NCBI GenBank assembly: GCA_910585555.1
Contig: CAJUFU010000085.1
Location: 1 to 7,678, forward strand
Source: an uncultured Lachnospiraceae bacterium
GTDB lineage: Bacteria; Bacillota; Clostridia; Lachnospirales; Lachnospiraceae
Direction of reading: 5' to 3'
DNA length: 7,678 bases
Below the pieces are notes generated by a model. The model saw only the letters and a program-made list of their open reading frames with translations. It was not told where the DNA came from and did not search any database. Below are positions 1 to 6,139 of this stretch, one piece after another. Each line of letters begins with the position of its first letter. Position 1 is the stretch's first letter. Made by a program: the position numbers and the translations under genes.

Positions 1-24
1 TTTAATATAGAAACAACAGAAACA

Positions 25-222
25 TTGAAAATGCCTTGGTGGAACAAATATACATTATCGGTTCAAGAAGCCGCTGAATATTTTGGCTTTAGCGATAAAA
101 AGGTAAGAAAGATTATAGACGAACATGAAACAGATAATTTCGTTTTATGGAATGGAACAAGACCACGGATTAAAAGAAAGTTATTTGAGAAGTTTGTTGA
201 CGAAAAATTAAATTCTATATAG
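25..222 (+). CDS. xis: Excisionase, Tn916 Xis family
   Basis: This small basic protein of about 65 residues is the directionality factor that helps the integrase excise the element by bending DNA at its ends. It resembles Tn916 Xis (67 residues): an aromatic entry (PWWNKYTLS) aligns with the Tn916 PIWERYTLT stretch, then a winged-helix/MerR-like fold of the form VQEAAEYFGFSDKKVRKIIDE, and a basic tail with the RIKRKLFEKF pattern. The start is uncertain: TTG at 25 and ATG at 31 are available, neither has a convincing Shine-Dalgarno, and the frame stays open to the left edge, so the true start may lie outside the window. It ends with TAG, 110 bases before int in the same direction, the usual xis-int pairing. 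Confidence 0.85.
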   Translation: MKMPWWNKYTLSVQEAAEYFGFSDKKVRKIIDEHETDNFVLWNGTRPRIKRKLFEKFVDEKLNSI

Positions 223-272
223 TAGCTTCTCGATTTGATCATAAATGATTACTAATAGATTTTGGGGGTTAA

Positions 273-298
273 GTATGGTATATTATTAATTATCATAC
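273..298. repeat. Imperfect inverted repeat between xis and int
   Basis: Arms GTATGGTA (273-280) and TATCATAC (291-298) match at 7 of 8 positions around a 10-base AT-rich spacer. The placement in the xis-int gap, upstream of the integrase ribosome binding site, would suit a regulator or Xis/Int binding site, or a hairpin in the xis-int transcript. It is not followed by a T-tract, so it is not an intrinsic terminator. The role is inferred. Confidence 0.4.
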
Positions 299-303
299 CG
301 AGA

Positions 304-325
304 CTCTCTGGACATGAAAGGAGAG
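304..325 (+). promoter_or_regulatory. Hairpin enclosing the int Shine-Dalgarno
   Basis: CTCTCT (304-309) can pair with GGAGAG (320-325), five Watson-Crick pairs plus one T-G wobble, leaving a 10-base loop. GGAGAG is the Shine-Dalgarno of int (AAGGAG at 318-323, 9 bases before the TTG at 333). In mRNA the pairing would cover the ribosome binding site and reduce initiation at a start that is already non-ATG. The pairing is read directly from the sequence; the regulatory effect is inferred. Confidence 0.4.
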
Positions 326-332
326 AAGATAT

Positions 333-1529
333 TTGTCAGAAGTAAGGAAAGACAGTAAAGGTCGTAAACTAATGACAGGGGAGAGTCAGGATAAAGACGG
401 GAGATACAGATATAAATATTGTGATTCTTTTGGGAATAGAAAATCTGTATACAGTTGGAGACTGACAGAATCCGATTCATACCCAAAAGGTAAGCGCAAG
501 GATATTTCCCTGAGAGAAAAAGAAAAGAACATTCAAAAAGAATTAAACGATGATATTGTCCCCGGTGGTGGGAATATGACAGTATTGGAATTGGTGGAGA
601 AATATATCAATCAAAAAAGAGGCGTTAAGCATAATACACAAGCCAATTACAATTTTGTTATCAATGTCATCAAGAAAGAACCATTCGGGGCAAAGCGGAT
701 TGATAAGGTGAAATTATCAGATGCTAGGGAGTGGCTGATTAAATTACAGGATGATGGCAGAGGATATAGCAGCATACATAGCATCCGGGGAGTAGTCAGA
801 CCAGCTTTTCAGATGGCAATGGATGATGATCTTATCCGTAAGAATCCGTTTGAATTCCAGTTAGCAACGGTAGTAGTAAACGATAGTGTGACTAGGGAAG
901 CTATTACACGGAAACAGGAGCGGGAGTTTTTAAGGTTCATCAAAGAAGACAAGCATTTCTGCAAATATTATGACGGAATTTATATCTTATTCAAAACTGG
1001 ACTTAGGGTTTCTGAGTTTTGTGGACTGACAAAAGAAGATATTGAGTTTGATAAGGAAAGAATCAAAGTAGACCATCAATTACAGAGAAAACGTGATATG
1101 GAATATGTGATTGAAACACCTAAGACAGAAAAAGGTGTGAGATATGTTCCCATGAATGAAGATGTTGCAGAGTGCTTCAAGCGTATCATTGAAAACAGAA
1201 AGAAACCGAAAATTGAACCAATGATTGATGGCAGGGCAGGATTTCTATTTCTGGATAAGAATGATATGCCTATGGTAGCTTTGCATTGGGAGAAATATTT
1301 TCAGCATATCAGAGAGAAATATAATAGCATATATAAGATGCAAATGCCTGTTATAACACCACATGTATGCAGACATACATTCTGTAGCAACATGGCGAAG
1401 TCGGGCATGAATCCAAAGACACTACAATACATTATGGGACATTCTGATATTGGTGTTACATTGAACACATATACACATTTACAGTTTGATGATGCCAAAG
1501 ACGAGATGAAGAGAGTCTGTAATAAGTAG
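333..1529 (+). CDS. int: Tyrosine integrase, Tn916 Int family
   Basis: This site-specific recombinase excises the element as a circle and integrates it, by strand exchange through a 3'-phosphotyrosine intermediate. It has 398 residues against 405 for Tn916 Int and is collinear with it. Residues 1-75 form the arm-binding domain (GRKLMTGESQDKDGRYRYKY, then YSWRL and KRKDISLREK). Residues 82-175 are the SAM-like core-binding domain, ending in RKNPFEFQL. The catalytic domain has R225 (KTGLRVSEF), K264 (ETPKTEKG), H344 and R347 (TPHVCRH), H370 (IMGHSD) and nucleophile Y380 (LNTYTH), so the active site is complete. The TTG at 333 is chosen because AAGGAG sits 9 bases upstream and the protein then starts like Tn916 Int (MSE). 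It ends in TAG. Function as an active integrase is likely; the host range of the element is unknown. Confidence 0.95.
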   Translation: MSEVRKDSKGRKLMTGESQDKDGRYRYKYCDSFGNRKSVYSWRLTESDSYPKGKRKDISLREKEKNIQKELNDDIVPGGGNMTVLELVEKYINQKRGVKHNTQANYNFVINVIKKEPFGAKRIDKVKLSDAREWLIKLQDDGRGYSSIHSIRGVVRPAFQMAMDDDLIRKNPFEFQLATVVVNDSVTREAITRKQEREFLRFIKEDKHFCKYYDGIYILFKTGLRVSEFCGLTKEDIEFDKERIKVDHQLQRKRDMEYVIETPKTEKGVRYVPMNEDVAECFKRIIENRKKPKIEPMIDGRAGFLFLDKNDMPMVALHWEKYFQHIREKYNSIYKMQMPVITPHVCRHTFCSNMAKSGMNPKTLQYIMGHSDIGVTLNTYTHLQFDDAKDEMKRVCNK

Positions 1530-1530
1530 T

Positions 1531-1566
1531 GGGCTAAAAATTTCAATTTAGCCCAGAATTTAGCCC
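1531..1566. repeat. Direct and inverted TTTAGCCC repeats after int
   Basis: AATTTAGCCC occurs twice as exact direct copies (1545-1554 and 1557-1566, 12-base period). An inverted copy, GGGCTAAA (1531-1538), begins one base after the int stop. The first and second units can form an 8-bp stem with an 8-base loop, but no T-run follows, so a terminator is only a weak option. Tn916 Int binds short direct repeats (DR2) near the element ends through its N-terminal domain, and this cluster lies where those sites are expected. That it is an Int arm site is inferred. Confidence 0.55.
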
Positions 1567-1577
1567 AAACGAAGGAA

Positions 1578-1604
1578 AAGTTATGCAAAGTTATTCCAAG
1601 TTAT
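1578..1604. repeat. Three AAGTTAT direct repeats at 10-bp spacing
   Basis: AAGTTAT occurs exactly at 1578-1584, 1588-1594 and 1598-1604, with unit starts 10 bases apart, close to one helical turn, so all copies face the same side of the DNA. They lie between int and the presumed element end. This phasing is typical of cooperative binding by a recombinase arm domain, an excisionase or a bending protein. Which protein binds is not shown by the sequence. Confidence 0.6.
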
Positions 1605-1705
1605 ACATAAAAAGGTGAACAAACACACTATCATAAAAATATAGCAAAACTGTTGAAAGTGCCTAAAATACAGCAAAATCAAGCATTTACGGAGGTTTTA
1701 GCAAC

Positions 1706-2170
1706 ATGATTAAAATACTTTTCGTGTGCCACGGCAACATCTGCCGCAGCACAATGGCCCAAAGCGTCTTCGCCCACATGGTATCCCAACAGGGCCTTTC
1801 AGACTACTTCCAAATCGATTCCGCCGCCACCAGCAGAGAGGAAATCGGCAATCCGCCGCATTATGGCACTGTAAACAAATTACGCCAGGAAGGAATCCCG
1901 CTGATTCCTCACAGGGCGCGTCAGATGACCAGACAGGATTATAAGGAGTATGATTATCTGATCGGCATGGATGATGCCAACATCCGCAACATGGAACGGA
2001 TTGCAGGCGGAGATCCGGCCCATAAGATTCACCGCCTTCTTTCGTTTGCAGGAAGCGGCAGAGCCATCGCAGACCCTTGGTATACAGGCAACTTTGACGT
2101 TACATATGAGGACGTGATAGAAGGCTGCGAAGCTCTTTTGGAAACATTGCAATCAGAGATTGGAATGTAA
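1706..2170 (+). CDS. Low-molecular-weight protein tyrosine phosphatase
   Basis: This is a cytoplasmic phosphatase that removes phosphate from protein tyrosine (in some bacteria also arginine) residues through a cysteinyl-phosphate intermediate. At 154 residues it has the usual family size. The signature C-X5-R loop is at residues 8-15 (CHGNICRS), with nucleophile C8 and R14. The general acid is D123 in DPWYTGNFD. The start is the ATG 10 bases after GGAGG (1691-1695). Composition is clearly richer in GC than the element to its left, which marks it as resident chromosome. It appears monocistronic, ending at a strong terminator. Its native promoter is not evident: the region upstream of its ribosome binding site is probably element DNA, so its transcription may now start in or be altered by the ICE. 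The physiological substrate is unknown. Confidence 0.93.
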   Translation: MIKILFVCHGNICRSTMAQSVFAHMVSQQGLSDYFQIDSAATSREEIGNPPHYGTVNKLRQEGIPLIPHRARQMTRQDYKEYDYLIGMDDANIRNMERIAGGDPAHKIHRLLSFAGSGRAIADPWYTGNFDVTYEDVIEGCEALLETLQSEIGM

Positions 2171-2175
2171 ATGAT

Positions 2176-2211
2176 GGGAAGTCTGTTTATCCGCAGGACT
2201 TCCCTTTTTTT
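2176..2211 (+). terminator. Intrinsic terminator of the phosphatase gene
   Basis: A perfect 8-bp stem, GGGAAGTC (2176-2183) with GACTTCCC (2197-2204), has a 13-base loop and is followed at once by seven T residues (2205-2211). It begins 6 bases after the phosphatase stop. The stop codon of the convergent minus-strand gene (2187-2189) lies in its loop; read from that strand, the stem is not followed by a good T-run, so it mainly serves the plus strand. Confidence 0.9.
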
Positions 2212-3020
2212 GCTCTGCGTCCAGTCATAAAACAAGCTGTGGCTGACAGCAGCAACAATAAAACAGTCAGGATATCCCATACATCTAAAAGGGGTTCGTC
2301 TATCATTTGAGACAATGTCAGGTTAATGATGAACATAACAGGAATGGCAGCTAAAAGAGATATTCCAAGTGCAGTTGGTTTTCTTGTCTTTCCCATATGG
2401 TTAAAAATGGCCAATACCAGCCACAAGAATAGAACGGCAATGACTGCCATAATGGAGCCGATGGTAAATATGGCAGGCACATGTAAAAGGCAGCTCAACC
2501 CATACAAATAGGGAATGACAAAAATGCTCAGGGAAACGAGGCTTACGGTAAGCCCTTTTTTCCCAAGCAGCATACCGGGCACGGTCACAACCCATGCAAA
2601 GACCATAGAAATAGCTGATATCAATGACCAGGTCAGGCCGTGGGCGGTGGCAATATCACAAATAAGACAGACGGTGATACCCAGGGAAAGTGTCACGGAA
2701 AAGATGATGGCGGCCAATCTGTTATATAAGATATTCTTTTCTTCTTTCCTTTTTAGTACAATCAGGTTTTCTTCTGCTCTTTTCTCATATTGCACAGGGT
2801 GATGTGCTTCCAGTTTTTCTCCGCTCAATAATTCGTTCACGGTGATATTTAGGATAGCGCACAGTTCTAACATAATCGAGGAATCGGGCATACTTTTTCC
2901 TGTTTCCCATTTAGATACGGCTCTGTCTGTAATACGCAGTTTTTCTGCCAGCTGCGCCTGTGTCAATTTCTGTTCTTTGCGACATTTGGCAATAAAGGTT
3001 CCGATTTTGACTTGCTTCAT
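2187..3020 (-). CDS. XRE-family HTH regulator with six-helix membrane domain
   Basis: A 277-residue two-part protein. Residues about 4-66 are a Cro/C1-type helix-turn-helix (IGTFIAKCRKEQKLTQAQLAEKL, then ITDRAVSKWETGKSMPD and ITVNELLSGE), highly typical of the family. After a charged linker (EKRAEENLIVLKRKEEKN), six hydrophobic segments follow at about 102-124, 129-152, 157-179, 183-209, 217-239 and 246-265, ending in a basic tail. This is a DNA-binding head tethered to the membrane, common in Clostridia and usually of unknown signal. I place the start at the ATG ending at 3020 because GGAGAAAA sits 6 bases before it. An ATG 12 bases further upstream (3032) is in frame but has a poorer ribosome site. 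It is convergent with the phosphatase gene and divergent from pstS. Targets are unknown. Confidence 0.85.
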   Translation of the reverse strand: MKQVKIGTFIAKCRKEQKLTQAQLAEKLRITDRAVSKWETGKSMPDSSIMLELCAILNITVNELLSGEKLEAHHPVQYEKRAEENLIVLKRKEEKNILYNRLAAIIFSVTLSLGITVCLICDIATAHGLTWSLISAISMVFAWVVTVPGMLLGKKGLTVSLVSLSIFVIPYLYGLSCLLHVPAIFTIGSIMAVIAVLFLWLVLAIFNHMGKTRKPTALGISLLAAIPVMFIINLTLSQMIDEPLLDVWDILTVLLLLLSATACFMTGRRAKKGKSCG

Positions 3021-3046
3021 TGTTTTCTCCATTTCTGCGCTGCCTT

Positions 3047-3067
3047 TGTCTCAACTTTGTTGAGACA
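3047..3067. promoter_or_regulatory. Perfect inverted repeat, candidate XRE operator
   Basis: TGTCTCAAC (3047-3055) and GTTGAGACA (3059-3067) are perfect 9-base arms around TTT. The site is 27 bases upstream of the chosen XRE start. Dimeric XRE repressors usually bind short dyads of this size at their own promoters, so autoregulation is plausible. No T-run follows on either strand, which argues against a terminator. Binding is inferred, not shown. Confidence 0.55.
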
Positions 3068-3236
3068 CCGTATTGAACGAGTTTGTGTCTGCTCTTTGTT
3101 CCGCCGACAGCTTAACGGTATGAATAGTATTGCAGGTCTATTGCTTTTCAAGGAAGTTGATATCCTAACCATATATTACCGGATATGTTGGATTTTTAAC
3201 AGGAACTGTTGGTTGAGTTTAAGGAAAAATTTCTTT

Positions 3237-3254
3237 TATATCATATATATCATA
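3237..3254. repeat. Tandem 9-bp repeat TATATCATA upstream of pstS
   Basis: Two exact adjacent copies of TATATCATA fill 3237-3245 and 3246-3254. Each contains a TATCAT hexamer close to the -10 consensus, and TTGAGT (3213-3218) lies upstream, so this may be the core of the pst promoter. The exact -10 cannot be picked by eye. Confidence 0.4.
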
Positions 3255-3256
3255 CG

Positions 3257-3272
3257 ATAAAAGGCCTTTTAT
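3257..3272. promoter_or_regulatory. 16-bp perfect palindrome upstream of pstS
   Basis: ATAAAAGGCCTTTTAT is fully self-complementary with no spacer. It lies directly after the AT-rich promoter-like stretch and about 90 bases before the pstS start, so it may be an operator or an early-transcript hairpin. No T-run of terminator type follows. The role is unknown. Confidence 0.4.
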
Positions 3273-3360
3273 AGCAATTAGGAGATATGAACCGGAGGAA
3301 AAGGGCATAAGGTGTATAGAAGAGGCGGTTGATATAGACAGCAGGTAAAAAGAAAGACGG

Positions 3361-4236
3361 ATGTTAGAGAATTATAAAGGAAAAAGAGATAGAAAGGAAA
3401 GGATGCTCCTTTTTAGCATGATATTTGTCATTGTCCTTATGGTGTCTGAGGCCATGGCAGATCATAGGCGCAGCGATTCCTTGCAGATTTATCATAATGA
3501 CACTTTAAGCGGTACAGTTACAATGGCTGGCTCCACGTCCATGGAGCCGATTGCCAATGCGCTGGCGGAGGGGTTTATGAATCGTTATCCGCATATGACG
3601 GTGACGGTAGAGTTTACAGGTTCTTCCGCAGGGATAGAGGGGGTGCTTTCTGGCAGTGTGGATATCGGCAACGCTTCTAGAAGGGTATCTTCGGAAGAAA
3701 AAGCGGCCGGGGCGGTGGAACATGTTGTGGCCATTGACGGTATCGTGATTGTTACGGATGTTCAAAATCCGGTCAGGGAACTGTCGAAAGCACAGTTGTG
3801 CGGTATCTATCAGGGGAGAATCAGAAACTGGTGTGAAGTGGGCGGGAATGACACTGCCATTGTGGTGGTCGGCCGGGAGGCGGGCAGTGGTACGAGAGAG
3901 ACTTTCGAGAACTATTTGGAGAGGGAAGGGATGTGTGTATATGCCAATGAGTTAAATTCTGCAGGGGCGGTAATGGCCAGGGTATCCTCCACGCCGGGCG
4001 CCATTGGTTATGTGTCTTTGGATGTGCTGAATGATACGGTATCGGTGCTGGCGTTAGATGGGATTATGCCCACAAAGGAGGCGATTCAAACCGGCGGATA
4101 TGGGTTGAGCAGGCCTTATGTGATGGTGACAAAAGGCGGAATCGAAAAGCAGAGTGAAGCAGTGCGTGCGTTTTTCCTGTATTTACAATCAGAGGAAGGA
4201 AAAGGACTTCTTGAGAAGATAGGAGTGATTTTGTGA
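3361..4236 (+). CDS. pstS: Phosphate ABC transporter substrate-binding protein PstS
   Basis: PstS binds orthophosphate outside the membrane and hands it to the PstC/PstA channel. The 291-residue protein carries the family's phosphate-contact segments: AGSTSMEPI (56-64), FTGSSAGIEGVLSGSVDIG (85-103, with D101), GREAGSGTRETF (171-182) and TPGAIGYVS (211-219). The N-terminus has a basic stretch (KGKRDRKER), a hydrophobic core (about 15-28) and AMA at 31-33, fitting a signal peptidase I site or an uncleaved anchor. There is no cysteine there, so no lipobox, unlike most Gram-positive PstS. Start 3361 has a weak ribosome site; ATG 3403 is the alternative but would lose the basic n-region. An in-frame stop at 3346 rules out a longer form. 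The stop overlaps the pstC start by 3 bases within a GTGA motif. Confidence 0.95.
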   Translation: MLENYKGKRDRKERMLLFSMIFVIVLMVSEAMADHRRSDSLQIYHNDTLSGTVTMAGSTSMEPIANALAEGFMNRYPHMTVTVEFTGSSAGIEGVLSGSVDIGNASRRVSSEEKAAGAVEHVVAIDGIVIVTDVQNPVRELSKAQLCGIYQGRIRNWCEVGGNDTAIVVVGREAGSGTRETFENYLEREGMCVYANELNSAGAVMARVSSTPGAIGYVSLDVLNDTVSVLALDGIMPTKEAIQTGGYGLSRPYVMVTKGGIEKQSEAVRAFFLYLQSEEGKGLLEKIGVIL

Positions 4237-5225
4237 GAGTAAACGAAAAAGCAGTAAATGGCAAGATAATCGGGCGGGATTGGAATGTGCAGAATCCATG
4301 GAAGGCGGTAAGGGTTAAAGGGCCTGTGGCAAATCCTGCGCAGGCGGTTGAGAAGGCCGCAGAGGTTATATTTTGTCTCTGCGCTTTTACTGCGGTTGCA
4401 GCGGTGTGTGCAATGACGCTCTATATGATTGCCAATGGTGTGCCGGCTGTCTTGCAGACAGGGCTTAAGGAGATATTGTTTTCTAAAACCTGGAATCCCA
4501 CAGCAAAAGAACCTTCCTTTGGAATATTTTATGTGATTTTGACTTCTATCGTAGGTACTTTTCTGGCGGTATTGATCGGTGTACCCATTGGGCTTCTCAC
4601 GGCGGTATTTTTGGCGGAGGCAGCGCCGGGGTGGCTGGCAGCAGTGGTCAGGCCGTCGGTGGAACTTCTGGCAGGCATTCCGTCGGTAATCTATGGGGTG
4701 CTGGGGATGATGGTCTTAAATCCGCTTATGTATCGTCTGGAACAAAAGCTTTTTGCAGGCTCTAAGACCCATCAGTTTACGGGTGGTGCCAACCTACTGT
4801 CGGCAGTGCTTGTCCTGGCGGTGATGATACTGCCTACGGTCATCAATATCAGTGAGGCGGCGCTTCGGGCGGTGCCGTCTGCGTTAAAGGCATCTTCTCT
4901 GGCGCTGGGGGCATCCCCAGTACAGACCATCTTTATGGTTACCATACCCGCGGCAAAATCGGGGATTCTGACTGCAGTGGTGTTGGGGGTGGGCAGGGCA
5001 GTGGGCGAGGCTATGGCCATCAGCATGGTGTCGGGGAATGTGGTGCATCTGCCGCTTCCTTTCCAGTCGGTGCGTTTTCTTACCACGGCGATTGTCAGTG
5101 AGATGGGATATGCGCAGGGGATGCACAGACAAGTCCTATTTACGATTGGTCTGGTACTTTTTGTTTTTATCATGATCATCAATGGGATTTTAAGCAGGAT
5201 TGTAAAGGGGGAAAATCAGGGATGA
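4233..5225 (+). CDS. pstC: Phosphate ABC transporter permease PstC
   Basis: This is one of the two channel-forming membrane subunits of the Pst importer. It has 330 residues with a soluble N-terminal stretch of about 42 residues, then six hydrophobic segments at about 43-67, 98-129, 143-165, 188-206, 238-262 and 300-320. The cytoplasmic EAA loop that couples to the ATPase is EAALRAVPSALKASSLALGAS (208-228). Other PstC-typical stretches are ELLAGIPSVIYGVLG (144-158) and GRAVGEAMAISMVSGN (254-269). The GTG start is supported by AGGAG (4221-4225), 7 bases upstream, inside the end of pstS. The start overlaps the pstS stop and the stop overlaps the pstA start, so the three genes are translationally coupled. 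The N-terminal extension looks somewhat long, which is a minor variation. Confidence 0.95.
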   Translation: MRVNEKAVNGKIIGRDWNVQNPWKAVRVKGPVANPAQAVEKAAEVIFCLCAFTAVAAVCAMTLYMIANGVPAVLQTGLKEILFSKTWNPTAKEPSFGIFYVILTSIVGTFLAVLIGVPIGLLTAVFLAEAAPGWLAAVVRPSVELLAGIPSVIYGVLGMMVLNPLMYRLEQKLFAGSKTHQFTGGANLLSAVLVLAVMILPTVINISEAALRAVPSALKASSLALGASPVQTIFMVTIPAAKSGILTAVVLGVGRAVGEAMAISMVSGNVVHLPLPFQSVRFLTTAIVSEMGYAQGMHRQVLFTIGLVLFVFIMIINGILSRIVKGENQG

Positions 5226-6094
5226 TGAGAACACTGAAAGACGATGTGCTCTTGTGCTTGATTTATCTGGCGGCTTTTTTTGCAGAATTTCTTTTGATTG
5301 GAATTTTGGTCTATGTGTTTGTGAAAGGGTTTCCCCAGATGAGTCTGTATTTTCTGACCACGGTGACCAGTATCCGGCAGGGGACTGTGGGAATTGCCGG
5401 CAATCTTGTGAATACGGTTTACCTGGTGGCGCTTACGCTTCTCATTGCAGTGCCCATTGGTATTGGGGCGGCTATTTACTTAAACGAGTATGCCAAACCG
5501 GGCAGAGCAGTCCGTCTGCTTCTATTTACCACAGAGACACTTTCCGGGATACCATCGGTTATCTTTGGGCTTTTTGGTATGGTATTCTTCGGTATGACGC
5601 TGGGGCTTGGGTATTCCATTCTCACAGGTGCCCTTACGCTTTCTTTGATGGTACTGCCGTTAATTACAAGGAATACCCAGGAAGCCTTAAAGACGGTGCC
5701 GGAAAGTTACAGAAGCGGGGCCCTTAGTATGGGAGCCGGTAAGTGGTATATGATTCGCACGATTCTTCTGCCTTCTGCGATGCCGGGGATTGTGACAGGG
5801 GTTATTTTGGCCATAAGCCGGATTCTGGGAGAGTCGGCAGCACTGCTTTTCACGGCGGGGAGCGGTTATTTTCTGCCCAGGTCTTTTGGGGGATGGTTTC
5901 ATAAGATTGTGGAGTCCGGCGGCACGCTCACGATACAGTTGTATCTGAGCATGACCAAGGCCCAGTATGATGTGGCGTTTGGCATCGCGGTGGTGCTTCT
6001 TTGTATGGTATGGTGTATGAATTTGTTGACAAAAGTGCTGGCCCGGAAATTCGGTGTAGACATGTCTGCAGCTACCGGTGAAAGACAAATGTAA
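5222..6094 (+). CDS. pstA: Phosphate ABC transporter permease PstA
   Basis: This is the partner membrane subunit of PstC. The protein has 290 residues with six hydrophobic segments at about 9-35, 60-87, 105-125, 131-148, 186-210 and 250-272. The EAA loop is QEALKTVPESYRSGALSMGAG (153-173), and TETLSGIPSVIFGLFGM (104-120) and SRILGESAALLFTAG (199-213) are typical of PstA. It starts with ATG at 5222, overlapping the pstC stop (ATGA), with AAGGGGGA at 5205-5212 as ribosome site; a second ATG follows directly. It ends in TAA, and a 101-base gap separates it from pstB, unlike the tight coupling of pstS, pstC and pstA. Confidence 0.95.
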   Translation: MMRTLKDDVLLCLIYLAAFFAEFLLIGILVYVFVKGFPQMSLYFLTTVTSIRQGTVGIAGNLVNTVYLVALTLLIAVPIGIGAAIYLNEYAKPGRAVRLLLFTTETLSGIPSVIFGLFGMVFFGMTLGLGYSILTGALTLSLMVLPLITRNTQEALKTVPESYRSGALSMGAGKWYMIRTILLPSAMPGIVTGVILAISRILGESAALLFTAGSGYFLPRSFGGWFHKIVESGGTLTIQLYLSMTKAQYDVAFGIAVVLLCMVWCMNLLTKVLARKFGVDMSAATGERQM

Positions 6095-6110
6095 AGGTTG
6101 TGGATGCTGC

Positions 6111-6139
6111 TTGACAAAGGGGCAGGTTCTACGCGTAAT
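6111..6139 (+). promoter_or_regulatory. Possible internal promoter ahead of pstB
   Basis: A perfect TTGACA (-35, 6111-6116) is followed after 17 bases by CGTAAT (6134-6139), which matches the -10 consensus at four of six positions. It lies in the 101-base gap between pstA and pstB. It could give pstB extra or independent expression. The match is by eye, and a chance TTGACA is possible. Confidence 0.4.

Larger units (their letters stand above)
1..1690 (+). mobile_element. Right end of a Tn916-family integrative conjugative element (partial)
   Basis: The block holds, in Tn916 order and orientation, a small excisionase, a Tn916-type tyrosine integrase, and about 160 bases of repeat-rich non-coding DNA, followed by an unrelated chromosomal gene with clearly higher GC. 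In Tn916 the int gene is the last gene before the right terminus, with a short AT-rich tail, so the element end is expected between 1530 and about 1690. The rest of the element lies left of the window, so conjugation and cargo genes cannot be assessed. The exact att junction cannot be fixed without the left end or an empty site; the stated end is inferred from the composition change and from the intact ribosome binding site of the next gene. Confidence 0.72.
3021..3360. other. Divergent intergenic region between the XRE gene and pstS
   Basis: These 340 bases hold no credible gene. From left to right I see a perfect inverted repeat close to the XRE start, AT-rich sequence with possible pst promoter elements (TTGAGT at 3213-3218 and several TATCAT-like hexamers), a tandem 9-bp repeat, a 16-bp palindrome, and a purine-rich leader before pstS. 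A clear array of 11-bp-phased TTAACA/TTTACA units, like the one upstream of the Na/Pi gene, was not found here; only an isolated TTAACA at 3196-3201 is present. Confidence 0.6.

Noticed and set aside
1531..1554. GGGCTAAA/TTTAGCCC stem as the int terminator
   Set aside because: No T-run follows the stem and a third copy of the motif lies just beyond, so a protein-binding repeat explains it better.
1653..1669. TTGAAA and TAAAAT as a promoter for the phosphatase gene
   Set aside because: The two hexamers are only 5 bases apart, and no other pair with proper spacing is visible.
3166..3212. Possible Pho box upstream of pstS (TAACC, TTACC, TTAACA, TGTTGG pieces)
   Set aside because: Units are too degenerate and spacing is irregular compared with the exact 11-bp array at 6960-6989.
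3287..3310. Tiny reading frame MNRRKRA before pstS, a possible leader peptide
   Set aside because: GGAG lies only 2 bases before the ATG, too close for normal initiation, and seven codons occur easily by chance.
3294..3314. Strong GGAGG upstream of pstS as evidence for an earlier start
   Set aside because: Frames opened by nearby GTG or TTG codons stop within a few codons, and the pstS frame has a stop at 3346, so no longer PstS is possible.
4772..5182. Long open frames on the opposite strand of pstC and similar ones over pstA, pstB and the Na/Pi gene
   Set aside because: They are antisense to genes with clear family motifs, have no ribosome sites or recognisable domains, and follow from codon composition.
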